Source of the DNA: Halomonas sp. YLGW01
GTDB taxonomy: Bacteria > Pseudomonadota > Gammaproteobacteria > Pseudomonadales > Halomonadaceae
Assembly: GCF_014840935.1 (NCBI RefSeq)
Contig: NZ_CP062005.1
Span: 2,666,001-2,730,000, forward strand
Direction: 5' to 3'
Length of the DNA stretch: 64,000 nt
Below the pieces are notes generated by a model. The model saw only the letters and a program-made list of their open reading frames with translations. It was not told where the DNA came from and did not search any database. Position numbers and translations under genes: made by a program. Shown one piece after another: positions 55,206 through 64,000 of this stretch (positions are counted from its first letter, which is position 1; the number at the start of each line of letters is the position of its first letter).

Positions 55206-56203
55206 GCGCCGTGGTCATAACGCCCCGCTGGATCGCCGTCGACTGGGGCTCCAGCAACCTGCGCGCCTGGGCGCTGGACGGCGATGATCGGGTGGTCGCG
55301 CAGGCCAGCAGACCCCGCGGCATGCTGGGCCTCGCCCCGGACGACTTCGAGCGCGTGCTGCTGGAGGTGATCGGCGACTGGCTCCCGGCGGCGACACAGG
55401 GCCAGGCCATTGATGTGCTGATCTGCGGCATGGCGGGCGCTCGTCAGGGCTGGGTGGAGGCCGCCTATCTGCCGCTGGAGCAAGGCGCGACCGATCCCCT
55501 CGACCGTCTCGGCAGCCAGCTGAAACCGGTGACCACCCAGGACGCGCGCTTGCACGTGCAGATCGTGCCGGGGCTTTGCCAGCGCGCCGCACCGGACGGC
55601 GGCGACGCCTTCGACGTGATGCGTGGCGAGGAGACTCAGCTGTCCGGTCTGGTCGCCAGGCGTCCCGGCTTCGAGGGGGCCGTCTGCCTGCCCGGCACCC
55701 ATGCCAAGTGGGTGCGACTCGAGGCGGGCCACGTCTCAGGCTTCACCACCTTCATGAGTGGCGAGCTCTTCAAGCTGCTCAGCCACGACTCGGTGCTCAA
55801 GCATTCATTGGGCGCCGCTGAACGTGCCGGGAGCCTCGCCGATGAGGCTCAGCGGGCGGCCTTCCTGGATGGCATCGACACCGCCATGGCGGCCCCCGAG
55901 CGCCTGAGCGCCGAGCTGTTCGGCATCCGCGCCCGGGACCTGCTCGATACCCGGCTGCCCGCCGACGAGGCTCGGGGCACCCGGCTCGGTGCCCGGCTCT
56001 CGGGCCTGGTGCTGGGCCTCGAGCTTGCCGGTGCCACGGCTGGCTTGCCCGCCGGCAGCCAGGTGGTGCTGATCGGCGACGAGGCGCTGTGCCGGCGCTA
56101 TCGGCTCGCGCTGGAGTATCTGGGCTTCTCGGTCGAGATCGAGGCCAATGCCGACATGATCCTGGCCGGGCTGGGGCGCATTCATCACGCCACCGCCCAC
56201 TGA
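55202..56203 (+). CDS. dgoK: 2-keto-3-deoxygalactonate kinase
   Basis: 333 residues from a GTG overlapping the previous stop (GTGA). N-terminal WIAVDWGSSNLRAWAL is the phosphate-binding start of the family; CLPGTHAKWV, FTTFMSGELFKLLS and the late VVLIGDEALCRRYRLAL match DgoK. It phosphorylates 2-keto-3-deoxygalactonate with ATP. An upstream frame extension into the SDR gene is not coding. It is followed by the aldolase after 133 nt. Confidence 0.92.
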   Translation: MSAVVITPRWIAVDWGSSNLRAWALDGDDRVVAQASRPRGMLGLAPDDFERVLLEVIGDWLPAATQGQAIDVLICGMAGARQGWVEAAYLPLEQGATDPLDRLGSQLKPVTTQDARLHVQIVPGLCQRAAPDGGDAFDVMRGEETQLSGLVARRPGFEGAVCLPGTHAKWVRLEAGHVSGFTTFMSGELFKLLSHDSVLKHSLGAAERAGSLADEAQRAAFLDGIDTAMAAPERLSAELFGIRARDLLDTRLPADEARGTRLGARLSGLVLGLELAGATAGLPAGSQVVLIGDEALCRRYRLALEYLGFSVEIEANADMILAGLGRIHHATAH

Positions 56204-56336
56204 CCCGGACCATTGCCCCATACCGCGGCCCAGACCGCTGACAGATCCAAGCCCTGCCCGGAGCCTGAACGGCCGAGGGCGCCGCTGACGGCGTCTGTCC
56301 CTGATGTTTCATCCTTCCCCCTGCCAAGGAGTTGTC

Positions 56337-56951
56337 ATGAGCCTGCCACTGGTTGCCATCCTGCGCGGCGTCACGCCGAACGAAATCCTCGCCATTGCCG
56401 ATGAAATCATCGCGGCCGGCATCACCCGCATCGAGGTGCCGCTCAACTCGCCGCAGCCCCTCGAGAGCATCGCGAAGCTGGCGCGTCACTGCGCCGAGAA
56501 GCACGGCGGCGAGGTTCTGGTCGGGGCCGGCACCGTGCTGACCCCCGAGCAGGTGCGCGACGTGCACGCCGCGGGCGGTCGCCTGACCGTCTCGCCCAAC
56601 ATGAACGAGGCGGTGATCCGCGAGAGCCGCCGACTGGAGATGGTCTCCATGCCCGGCATCGTCACCCCGACCGAGGCCTTCGCCGCCCTGGCCGCGGGCG
56701 CCTCCGGCCTCAAGCTGTTCCCGGCCACCCAGGTCGGTCTGGCGGGCATGAAGGCGATGCTGGCCGTGCTGCCCCAGGGCACCGAGCTGTATGCCGTCGG
56801 CGGCATCGGCGTCGACAACTTCGCCGAGTGGCGCGCCGCCGGCGTGCAGGGCGCGGGCCTCGGCACCGCCCTCTATACGCCGGGGCTGTCCGCCGAGGAG
56901 GTGGGCGAGCGGGCCCGTGCCCTGGTCGCCGCCTGGCAGGCGAGCGACTGA
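56337..56951 (+). CDS. dgoA: 2-dehydro-3-deoxy-6-phosphogalactonate aldolase
   Basis: 204 residues. Class I aldolase: VAILRGVTPNEILAIADEI, VGAGTVLTPEQVRDV and SPNMNEAVIRES, and the Schiff-base Lys126 in GLKLFPATQVG, at the same residue number as in E. coli DgoA. The C-terminal AVGGIGVDNFAEW closes the barrel. It splits KDPGal to pyruvate and glyceraldehyde 3-phosphate. CAAGGAG lies upstream. The lactonase gene follows 50 nt later. Confidence 0.93.
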   Translation: MSLPLVAILRGVTPNEILAIADEIIAAGITRIEVPLNSPQPLESIAKLARHCAEKHGGEVLVGAGTVLTPEQVRDVHAAGGRLTVSPNMNEAVIRESRRLEMVSMPGIVTPTEAFAALAAGASGLKLFPATQVGLAGMKAMLAVLPQGTELYAVGGIGVDNFAEWRAAGVQGAGLGTALYTPGLSAEEVGERARALVAAWQASD

Positions 56952-57001
56952 TTCACACCCACCGACCTGGCGCGTCTCGCGTATCGACAAGGAGCACCAG
57001 A

Positions 57002-57931
57002 ATGAGTGATGTCCCGACACCGTCGTCCCCCTGCCTCGGCCGGGCCGAGGTCCGTGTCGCAAGCGCCTGCGAGCTGGGCGAAGGCCCGGGCTGGGATGGG
57101 GCGCGCGGCGACGTGCGCTGGCTGAACATCCTGGCCGCCGAGCTGCACCGCGCCCGCGCCGATGGCAGTGAGCATCGGGTCACGCAGCTTAAGCGCCGCA
57201 CCTCCTATGCGGCCCTGACCCGTGATGGCGACTACCTGCTGGTGGCGGAAGGCCAGCTCTCGCGCTTCGACCCGCAAAGCGGCGAGAGCACCGCCTTCCT
57301 GCCCTTCGAGGCCGACAACCCCGTCACCCGCAGCAACGATGCCCGTGTCGATACCCACGGCAGCCTGTGGCTCTCCACCATGGGGCTTGGCGCCGAGAAA
57401 GGCGCCGGCAGCCTCTATCGCCTGCATCGTGGCGAGCTCACCTGCCTGCGCCGGGGGCTCACCATCCCCAACGCGTTGTGCTTCTCGCCGGATGGCCGCC
57501 ATGCCTACTTCACCGACACCGCGATCGGCTGGGTGATGCGCTGGACACTGGACGCCCAGGGCTTCCCCGAGCGCGGCGACGATGGCGCGTTCAGGGAGCC
57601 CGAGCCCTGGGCCGACCTGCGCCACTCGGGCGGCGGCCCGGATGGCGCCGTGATGGATGCCGAGGGCTGCATGTGGATCGCCCTGTGGGGTGCCGGTCGT
57701 GTGGCCCGGCTCAACCCCCAGGGCAAGGAGATCGCTCATGTGGCGCTGGCCGCCCGTCAGCCCTCCTGTCCGCTCTTCGGCGGACCTGGCCTCTCCACCC
57801 TCTACATCACCACCGCACGGGAGGGCATGACGGCGCCCATGGAGCATGACGGCGCGCTCTTTGCCATCGACCTCGCCGACGCTCTGCCCGGCTGCCACGG
57901 CGCCGCGGAACCCGCGCTGCGCCTCGGTTGA
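57002..57931 (+). CDS. SMP-30/gluconolactonase-family sugar lactonase
   Basis: 309 residues, six-bladed propeller. Metal-site Glu in CELGEGPGWD; further hallmarks are YAALTRDGDYLLVAEG, VTRSNDARVDTHGSLWLSTMG, the Asn in TIPNALCFSPDGRHAYFTD and GGGPDGAVMDAEGCMWIALWG. It hydrolyses an aldonolactone, here probably D-galactonolactone, to the acid used by DgoD. CAAGGAG precedes the ATG. Cytosolic, no signal peptide. Confidence 0.88.
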   Translation: MSDVPTPSSPCLGRAEVRVASACELGEGPGWDGARGDVRWLNILAAELHRARADGSEHRVTQLKRRTSYAALTRDGDYLLVAEGQLSRFDPQSGESTAFLPFEADNPVTRSNDARVDTHGSLWLSTMGLGAEKGAGSLYRLHRGELTCLRRGLTIPNALCFSPDGRHAYFTDTAIGWVMRWTLDAQGFPERGDDGAFREPEPWADLRHSGGGPDGAVMDAEGCMWIALWGAGRVARLNPQGKEIAHVALAARQPSCPLFGGPGLSTLYITTAREGMTAPMEHDGALFAIDLADALPGCHGAAEPALRLG

Positions 57932-58042
57932 GCGCTGCCAGAACGTTTCCAGAGCTTGGCCAGAAATGCGCCTAGGCGCTGTCTGAAACCTGCCTGCGCT
58001 CGCCAAGCCCGACGCCCCGAACGAGCCCAAGAGACTGACCGC

Positions 58043-60268
58043 ATGACGACCACCGATTCGACCTCAGCGCCCCACAGCCGCCACCTGCCGGAGGCGCAGT
58101 GGCTGACCCTGACCGCCGCCGGCGTCCAGCTGCAGCTGGACCTCGACCAGGGCAGGCTCAAGCTCGCCCACTTCGGCCGCCCCCTGGCGGTGGACCCCGC
58201 CACCCAGCGTCGCCTGAGCGGAGGCGCCACACCCCAGGCGAGCCTCGACCGGCTGCCGCTCAACACCCTGTTCAACGACGCCGGCCGCGGCTTCGCCGGC
58301 CAGCCGGCGCTCAGCGGCGACCGCGACGGCCGGGACTGGCTCAGCGACCTGCACCTGACCGACGTCGACTGTCGCCACGATGCGCAGGCCGCCCGCGCCC
58401 TGCTGACCCTGCGCGATGAGCAAGGCCAGCTGGCGGTGCATCTCTCGCTTCAACTGACCGCCGAGGGCGTGCTGCGACAGCAGACCACCCTGAGCAACCT
58501 GGCCGCGACCCCCTATCGCCTCGAGTGGCTGGCCGCGTCCTGCCTGCCGCTGCCGGTGCGCTACGAGGAATACCTGACCTTCGGCGGCCGCTGGGTGCAG
58601 GAGTTCACCGAGACCCGTCATGCCATCGGCGAGGGCCTGTTCGCCCTGGAGAACCGTCGCGGCCGCAGTTCGCACCAGCGCGTGCCCTCGATCGTGGTCG
58701 GCACCAAAGGCTTCAGCGAACAACGTGGCGAGGTCATCAGCGCCCATCTGGCCTGGAGCGGCAACCATCGGGTGCTGGTCGAGCGACAGTTCGACGGCAG
58801 CACCCAGCTGCAACTGGGTGCCCTGCTGCTGCCAGGCGAGCAGAGCCTGGCGGCCGGTGAGTCGATCACCACCCCGGAGGTGGTGCTGGCCTGGTCCGAC
58901 AGCGGCATCAACGGCGCCAGTCAGCGCCAGCATGCCGCCCTGCGCGCGCGCCTCGACTGGCCGCAGGCGGACAAGCCACGCCCGGTGCACGTCAACACCT
59001 GGGAAGCGCTCTACTTCGACCACGATGCCGCCCGTCTCGATGAACTGGTGGTGGCCGCCGGGGAAGTGGGCGCGGAGCGCTTCGTGCTGGATGACGGCTG
59101 GTTCGTCGGCCGCGACGACGAGCGCGCCGCCCTGGGCGACTGGTATCTGGACGAGGACAAGTACCCCCAGGGCCTCGGCCCGCTGATCGAAGCGGTTCAC
59201 GCCCAGGGCATGGAGTTCGGCCTGTGGGTCGAACCCGAGATGGTCAATCCGGACAGCGACCTGTATCGCCGCCACCCGGACTGGATCCTCGGGCTCGAGG
59301 GCCGCGACCAGCCGCTGGGTCGCTACCAGTGCGTGCTGGACCTGACCCGCCCCGAGGTCGGCGACTACCTGTTCGAGCGCCTCGATGCGCTGCTCGCCGA
59401 GTACCCGATCCGCTATCTCAAGTGGGATATGAACCGCGACCTGACCCATGCGGCCAGCCAGGCCGGCGAGCACGCCGGTCGCCCGGCGGCTCATGCCCAG
59501 GTCGAGGCTCTCTATGCCCTGTTGGCCCGCCTGCGCGCCGCGCATCCCGAGGTCGAGATCGAGAGCTGCGCCTCGGGCGGGGCCCGCACCGATCACGGCA
59601 TCCTGCGCCACACCCATCGCGTCTGGACCTCGGACTGCAACGACCCTCACGAGCGCGTGCACATCCAGCGCGGTGCCGGGCGCTTCCTGCCGCCGGAGCT
59701 CCTGGGCGCCCACATCGGGCCCGAGCATGCCCATACCACCTCGCGCCGTACCAGCCTGGCCTTCCGCGCCAGCACCGCCCTGTTCGGGCATCTGGGCCTG
59801 GAGCTGGATGTCAGCCGGCTCGACCGCGACGAGCGCACCGAGCTCAGGGGCTGGATCGTGCGCTACAAGGCGCTGCGCGGCCTGCTCCACGGCGGTGTCG
59901 GCTGGCGCCTGGATTGCCTCGACCCGCACCAGCAGGCGCATGGTGTGGTCAGCCCCTCCGGCGACGAGGCGCTCTACAACGTCAGTCAGCTGGCCATGCC
60001 GCGCCATGCCCTGCCGGCGCCGCAGCCACTGGCGGGACTCGACCCGGCCCGCCGCTACCGGGTCGAACTGCTCGAGCTCCCCGAGCATCCCGAGCGTCGC
60101 ATGAAGGATCTGCCGGCCTGGATCGACGCCCAGCTCACCCGGGGCGAGGCGCTGGAAGCGAGCGGCGAGCAGCTGATGACCCTGGGCCTGGCCCTGCCGG
60201 TGCTCGACCCCGACCAGGCCCTGCTGCTGCACCTGCGCGCCTGCGACTGCGACTGCAACTTCGACTAA
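58043..60268 (+). CDS. GH36 alpha-galactosidase
   Basis: 741 residues, the usual GH36 length, with an N-terminal beta-sandwich, catalytic barrel and C-terminal sheet. Nucleophile Asp near 462 in LKWDMNRD; acid/base Asp near 531 in WTSDCNDPHER, giving the expected spacing of about 70. Other hallmarks: FVLDDGWF, GLWVEPEMVNPDSDLYR and IESCASGGARTDHGIL. No signal peptide, so it acts in the cytosol on imported galactosides such as melibiose, feeding free galactose into the oxidative route. The ATG chosen follows family alignment. A very strong terminator follows. Confidence 0.93.
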   Translation: MTTTDSTSAPHSRHLPEAQWLTLTAAGVQLQLDLDQGRLKLAHFGRPLAVDPATQRRLSGGATPQASLDRLPLNTLFNDAGRGFAGQPALSGDRDGRDWLSDLHLTDVDCRHDAQAARALLTLRDEQGQLAVHLSLQLTAEGVLRQQTTLSNLAATPYRLEWLAASCLPLPVRYEEYLTFGGRWVQEFTETRHAIGEGLFALENRRGRSSHQRVPSIVVGTKGFSEQRGEVISAHLAWSGNHRVLVERQFDGSTQLQLGALLLPGEQSLAAGESITTPEVVLAWSDSGINGASQRQHAALRARLDWPQADKPRPVHVNTWEALYFDHDAARLDELVVAAGEVGAERFVLDDGWFVGRDDERAALGDWYLDEDKYPQGLGPLIEAVHAQGMEFGLWVEPEMVNPDSDLYRRHPDWILGLEGRDQPLGRYQCVLDLTRPEVGDYLFERLDALLAEYPIRYLKWDMNRDLTHAASQAGEHAGRPAAHAQVEALYALLARLRAAHPEVEIESCASGGARTDHGILRHTHRVWTSDCNDPHERVHIQRGAGRFLPPELLGAHIGPEHAHTTSRRTSLAFRASTALFGHLGLELDVSRLDRDERTELRGWIVRYKALRGLLHGGVGWRLDCLDPHQQAHGVVSPSGDEALYNVSQLAMPRHALPAPQPLAGLDPARRYRVELLELPEHPERRMKDLPAWIDAQLTRGEALEASGEQLMTLGLALPVLDPDQALLLHLRACDCDCNFD

Positions 60269-60369
60269 GAACACCCCGGCGCCCTGGAAGCCGGGTGCAG
60301 ACACTGGGTACCAGCCACGAATTGCCAATGACGGACTCAGAATCCGTCCGACCCTCGCACCATCCCCCA

Positions 60370-60408
60370 ACGACAGACGCCCGGGCCAATGGCCCGGGCG
60401 TCTGTCGT
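60370..60408. terminator. Bidirectional terminator at the end of the galactose operon
   Basis: Perfect 18-bp stem with loop AAT between the convergent alpha-galactosidase and symporter genes. The strongest hairpin seen in the window. Confidence 0.9.
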
Positions 60409-60431
60409 GATCGGGTGTCCCCGATGATGCC

Positions 60432-62024
60432 TCAGATGAAGGCGATATAAATCGTCAGCACCAGCACCACCAGCACCGCACCCGCGACCTTGGCGCCGGC
60501 CCAGGGCGTCATGTCGATGGCCTTGACGTCTTCCTGCACCCAAGGCTCGCTGCGCGGCGCAAACTTGCCGAAGGCCAGCATCATCGCGATCAGCGCCACC
60601 AGCACGATGGTGATGAAGTGGAACTCGTGCAGCCCGTTCAGCAGGCCGTTGAAGAAGGGCACGAAGGAGAACAGGCCAATCACCACGCAGCCCAGCACCA
60701 GCGCCAGGCTGGCCGCCTTGGCGGGCACGTAGCGGCTCAGCAGGCCGACCAGTACCACCGCGAACAGCGGAATGTAGTAGATCGAGCTGACCTTCTGCAG
60801 GTAGATGAACAGGCTTTCCTGCCCGCTCAGCAGCGGTGCGATGGTCATGGCGGCCGCGGCCATGATCCAGCCGGCCCACTTGGAGACCCTCACCACCTGC
60901 TCGTCGCTGGCGTCAGGCTTCAGGCGGGCCTTGTAGATGTCGAGGCTGAACAGGGTGGTGGTGGAGTTCAGCGCCGAGTTGAAGGACGACAGGATGGCCC
61001 CAACCATGGCGGCGGCGAAGAAGCCGGTCAGCGGCGCCGGCAGCACGTCGAACACCAAGCGGCCATAGGCGGCATCGGCCTTGATGCCTTCGCCGGCATA
61101 GAGGTAGAAGGCGATGATGCCGGGAATCACCAGATACAGCGGCCCGAGCAGCTTGAGCAGGCCGGTCAGCATCACGCCCTTCTGGCCCTCGGCCAGGGTC
61201 TTGGCGGCGAAGGTACGCTGGATGATCTGCTGATTGGTGCACCAGTAGAACATGTTGAGCACCAGCACCCCGGTAAACAGGGTCGAGAAAGGCACCGACT
61301 GACCCTCGCCGCCCAGCGAATGCAGTTTCTCCGGGTTGGCGGCCTTGAGTTCCTCCCAGCCGGCCAGCGCACCCTGGCCATCGCTCACGGCGTCCAGGCC
61401 GAAATAGACGATCAGCAGCCCGCCGATCAGCAGGCCGATACCGTTCAAGGTGTCGGAGATGGCGATCGAGCGCAGGCCACCGAACAGTGCATAGACCGAA
61501 CCACCTAGGCCGACCGCGACGATGGTGCCGACCAGCAGCACCTGGTTGGATTCGATGCCGGTGAGCGTCTTCAGGTCGAGCAGGCCCATCAGGCCCAGGC
61601 CGCCGGAATAGAGGATGCTCGGCAGCAGGATCACCGCGTAGGCCAGCATGAAGATGATGTTGGCGATCAGCTGGGTGGTGCGGTCGAAGCGCAGCGCCAG
61701 CAGTTCCGGGATGGTGGTGATGCCACTCTTCAGGAAGCGCGGCAGGAAGAACAGCGCCGCCGCCACCAGCGCCACCACCGCGATGACCTCCCAGGCCATC
61801 ACCGAGAGGCCATCGGTGAAGGCGGCCCCGTTGAGGCCCACCATCTGCTCGGTGGACAGGTTGGTCATCAGCAGCGAGCCGGCGATGACGGGGAAGGTCA
61901 GGCTTCGCCCCGCCAGGAAGAAGCCGGTGGAGTGCCGGTGGTCGTCATTCCGGGTCATTCGCCAGGTGATGAAAGCGACCAGCCCGGTGAAAAAAACGAA
62001 GGAAATTAGTGTAAGCGCATTCAT
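60432..62024 (-). CDS. Sodium/sugar symporter (SSS family)
   Basis: 530 residues, about 14 helices. AGSLLMTNLSTEQMVGLNGAAF is the sugar-branch signature (SGLT/YidK-like); FYWCTNQQIIQRTFAAKTLAEG and SSFNSALNSTTTLFSLDIYK carry the conserved sodium and substrate segments. AGGA precedes the ATG. It probably brings in galactose or an alpha-galactoside for the adjoining convergent operon. An operator-like word found also at the GntR promoter lies 110 nt upstream, tying it to the same regulator. Confidence 0.9.
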   Translation of the reverse strand: MNALTLISFVFFTGLVAFITWRMTRNDDHRHSTGFFLAGRSLTFPVIAGSLLMTNLSTEQMVGLNGAAFTDGLSVMAWEVIAVVALVAAALFFLPRFLKSGITTIPELLALRFDRTTQLIANIIFMLAYAVILLPSILYSGGLGLMGLLDLKTLTGIESNQVLLVGTIVAVGLGGSVYALFGGLRSIAISDTLNGIGLLIGGLLIVYFGLDAVSDGQGALAGWEELKAANPEKLHSLGGEGQSVPFSTLFTGVLVLNMFYWCTNQQIIQRTFAAKTLAEGQKGVMLTGLLKLLGPLYLVIPGIIAFYLYAGEGIKADAAYGRLVFDVLPAPLTGFFAAAMVGAILSSFNSALNSTTTLFSLDIYKARLKPDASDEQVVRVSKWAGWIMAAAAMTIAPLLSGQESLFIYLQKVSSIYYIPLFAVVLVGLLSRYVPAKAASLALVLGCVVIGLFSFVPFFNGLLNGLHEFHFITIVLVALIAMMLAFGKFAPRSEPWVQEDVKAIDMTPWAGAKVAGAVLVVLVLTIYIAFI

Positions 62025-62133
62025 GGGTTGTCCTTTTTGTGGACGCAGGCGTGTACTCGCAAGAGAGCTGACCGACAGTCTAGCGAGTCAAATAACCGAC
62101 ACCATTACCCATTTGTCTTACTTGTATTGTCAT

Positions 62134-62144
62134 TTGTCTGACAA
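62134..62144. promoter_or_regulatory. GntR-type operator between symporter and AEC-family gene
   Basis: TTGTC-T-GACAA, a perfect palindrome of the same TGTCNGACA class as the GntR promoter site. It lies 110 nt before the symporter start and 116 nt before the divergent carrier gene. Confidence 0.6.
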
Positions 62145-62259
62145 TTAGGGCACATTTCTCATGATCAAGCCCCCAGGCCGGCGTTGCATGGAAGTTGCAT
62201 GGCGGTGGACAGGATCATGACAATACCCGGACTCGCTCCCCCACCGACAAGGACCGCCG

Positions 62260-63138
62260 ATGCTTGCCCAACTCTTCGCCGTCATGGCCCCCGTGCTGAT
62301 CGGAGCCGGTCTGGGCTTCACCTGGGTGCGGCTGGGCCACGACTTCCCGGTGCCCTTCGTCACCAAGCTGGTCTTCAACATCGGCACCCCAGCGCTGATC
62401 CTGGCCTCGCTATCGGGCGCCGAGGTCGATGCCCAGAGCTTCACCCTGACGATGCTCGGCACCCTGCTGGTGCTCGCCGTCATGGCCATGGCGACCTTGC
62501 TGGTGGCGCCGCTGCTCGGCAAGCCCTGGCAGGTACTGCTGTCGCCGATGATGTACCCCAACACCGGCAACATGGGCCTGCCGGTGGTGCTCTATGCTTT
62601 CGGCCCGTCGGCCTTCGCCTTCGCGGTCGCGGTGATGGTCACGGTGTCGTTGGTGCAGTTCACCTTCGGCATCGCCATGTCGAGCCGCAGCGGCCGGCCA
62701 CTGCGCACCCTGGCCCGCACTCCCGCCCTCTATGCCATCGCCATCGCGCTGACGCTGCTGCTCACCGATACCGACCTGCCGCTGTGGCTCGACAACACCC
62801 TGGAGCTGATCTCGGGCTTCACCGTGCCGCTGATGCTGATCACCCTCGGGGTGTCGCTGGCCAACATCCGCGTCAGCAACCTCGCCGCCGGCCTGGGCTT
62901 CAGCGTGATGCGCATCCCGCTGGCCGCGCTGCTGGCCTTCGGGATCGGGCACCTGCTCGCCCTGCCGCCGCTGGCCCAGAGCATCCTGGTGGTGCAGATG
63001 AGCATGCCGGTCGCGGTGTTCAACTACCTGTTTGCCCAGCGCTCCGGCCGCGAGCCCGAGTACGTGGCGAGCCTGGTGTTCTGCTCGACGCTACTGGCCT
63101 TCCTCTATCTGCCGGCGCTGCTGGCCTTCCTGCTCTGA
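62260..63138 (+). CDS. AEC-family transporter
   Basis: 292 residues, about ten helices. FVTKLVFNIGTPALILASL, YPNTGNMGLPVVLYAFGP and GFTVPLMLITLGVSLANI are features of the auxin efflux carrier family; bacterial members carry malonate, malate or other acids. Substrate unknown. It is divergent from the sugar symporter, with the shared operator-like word between them. Confidence 0.87.
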   Translation: MLAQLFAVMAPVLIGAGLGFTWVRLGHDFPVPFVTKLVFNIGTPALILASLSGAEVDAQSFTLTMLGTLLVLAVMAMATLLVAPLLGKPWQVLLSPMMYPNTGNMGLPVVLYAFGPSAFAFAVAVMVTVSLVQFTFGIAMSSRSGRPLRTLARTPALYAIAIALTLLLTDTDLPLWLDNTLELISGFTVPLMLITLGVSLANIRVSNLAAGLGFSVMRIPLAALLAFGIGHLLALPPLAQSILVVQMSMPVAVFNYLFAQRSGREPEYVASLVFCSTLLAFLYLPALLAFLL

Positions 63139-63294
63139 ACTCGGCTCCCGGTCCCTGCTCCCTGCCTGGATCGCCGGCCAGCCGATCACTTGATCCATAA
63201 CAGCCGTCGCTCGGGCGGCAGTCGCTATACTTCCTGCAGGGGCTTCTCTAGCGGGTGGCTTCTCGAGAAGCAAGCCGTCAGAGAGGCTCGACCG

Positions 63295-64000
63295 GTGATC
63301 ACTCCATCGCCCCAGCAGGACTCCAGCACGCCGCCGGTGGCGCTCAAGGCCCGCGGCCTGACCAAGACCTATCGCATGGGCGCGGTGGAGGTCGCGGCCC
63401 TGCGCGGCGTCGATGTCGACTTCGCCGAAGGCGAGCTGGTGGTGCTGCTCGGCCCCTCGGGCAGCGGCAAGTCGACGCTGCTCAACCTGCTCGGCGGGCT
63501 GGATGTGCCGACGAGCGGCGAGGTGTGGTTTCACGACCAGCGATTGACTCACCATGATGAGCGCGCCCTGAATCGCTATCGCCGCGAGCACGTCGGCTTC
63601 GTCTTCCAGTTCTACAACCTGATCCCGAGCCTCACCGCCCGGGAGAACGTGGCCCTGGTCACCGAGATCGCCCGCCATCCCATGACGCCCGCCGAGGCGC
63701 TTGGCATGGTCGGCCTCGGCGAGCGCCTCGATCACTTCCCCGCCCAGCTCTCCGGCGGCGAGCAGCAGCGGGTGGCGATCGCCCGGGCCATCGCCAAGCG
63801 CCCCGATCTGCTGCTCTGCGACGAGCCCACCGGGGCTCTGGACAGCGCCACCGGCATCCTGGTGCTCGAGGCGATCCTCACCGTCAATCAGACGCTGGGG
63901 ACCACCACGCTGCTGATTACCCACAACGCCGTGATCGCCGACATCGCCCATCGGGTGCTGCGCTTCGCCGACGGCCGCCTCGTCGAGACTCAAGTCAACA
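63295..64000 (+). CDS. ABC transporter ATP-binding protein (MacB/LolD type), cut by window end
   Basis: 235 residues visible from a GTG with GAGAGG about 9 nt upstream; no stop in the window. Walker [20 protein letters not shown]-loop [18 protein letters not shown], signature [19 protein letters not shown], Walker [14 protein letters not shown] and H-loop LLITHNA. The [14 protein letters not shown] and GALDS motifs mark the MacB/LolD/FtsE-like group, usually partnered by an FtsX-like permease downstream, outside this window. A 14-bp palindrome (63258-63271) lies before the start. Confidence 0.88.
   Translation, partial: MITPSPQQDSSTPPVALKARGLTKTYRMGAVEVAALRGVDVDFAEGELVVLLGPSGSGKSTLLNLLGGLDVPTSGEVWFHDQRLTHHDERALNRYRREHVGFVFQFYNLIPSLTARENVALVTEIARHPMTPAEALGMVGLGERLDHFPAQLSGGEQQRVAIARAIAKRPDLLLCDEPTGALDSATGILVLEAILTVNQTLGTTTLLITHNAVIADIAHRVLRFADGRLVETQVN

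Overview
The window is G+C-rich, gene-dense bacterial DNA. The gene content points to a halophilic or marine gammaproteobacterium close to Halomonas: FhuCDB iron transport, sstT, rhtA, heterotetrameric sarcosine oxidase, a DUF6164-type protein, a 3-hydroxypropionate-type GMC/mmsA module and several sodium-coupled transporters. The assignment rests on gene families only; there is no rRNA here. One tRNA gene, tRNA-Ile2(CAU), is present. There is no CRISPR array, phage or insertion sequence.

Layout. 0-4 kb: a cold-shock gene and two L,D-transpeptidase genes. 3.9-8.3 kb: a GMC oxidoreductase and mmsA operon with a divergent LysR gene, best read as 3-hydroxypropionate or branched-acid catabolism. 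8.4-14 kb: a membrane-anchored FMN glutamate-synthase-like protein, YnfA, a second cold-shock gene with a long leader, two gamma-glutamylcyclotransferase-fold genes and SstT. 13.9-19.6 kb: a TetR/AruH-like aminotransferase operon divergent from a four-gene polar amino-acid ABC transporter, with an 18-bp operator-like palindrome on the transporter promoter. 19.7-28.5 kb: class II aldolase, GhrA-like reductase, a Na+/solute symporter with a 42-residue companion protein, an XRE-cupin regulator divergent from rhtA, an AGE-family epimerase and glycerate kinase. 28.6-33.8 kb: yedK, then a visibly lower-G+C LysR/M20 amidohydrolase/YfcC-transporter block ending near the tRNA.

33.8-45.5 kb: three poorly characterised secreted or cytosolic proteins, then a Fur-type ferric-hydroxamate uptake cluster (fhuF-like, AraC regulator, FhuA-like receptor, fhuC, fhuD, double-length fhuB), and a PRC-barrel protein. 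45.5-52 kb: soxB-soxD-soxA-soxG-purU, a tightly overlapping sarcosine oxidation operon with a 127-bp palindromic repeat between soxB and soxD. 52-62 kb: a complete DeLey-Doudoroff galactose route: GntR regulator, galactonate dehydratase, sugar dehydrogenase, 2-keto-3-deoxygalactonate kinase and aldolase, lactonase, GH36 alpha-galactosidase, and a convergent Na+/sugar symporter. The GntR gene and the symporter share an operator-like word (WTGTCNGACAW). 62.2-64 kb: an AEC-family carrier and the start of a MacB/LolD-type ABC ATPase cut by the window end.

The theme is import and oxidation of small organic acids, amino acids, methylated glycine and sugars, with local regulators beside most catabolic units. 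The most unusual signals are regulatory or structural: paired csp leaders, operators placed on promoters, the palindromic repeat, tandem repeats at gene ends, a likely start-proximal frameshift in the epimerase gene, and the very small symporter partner.
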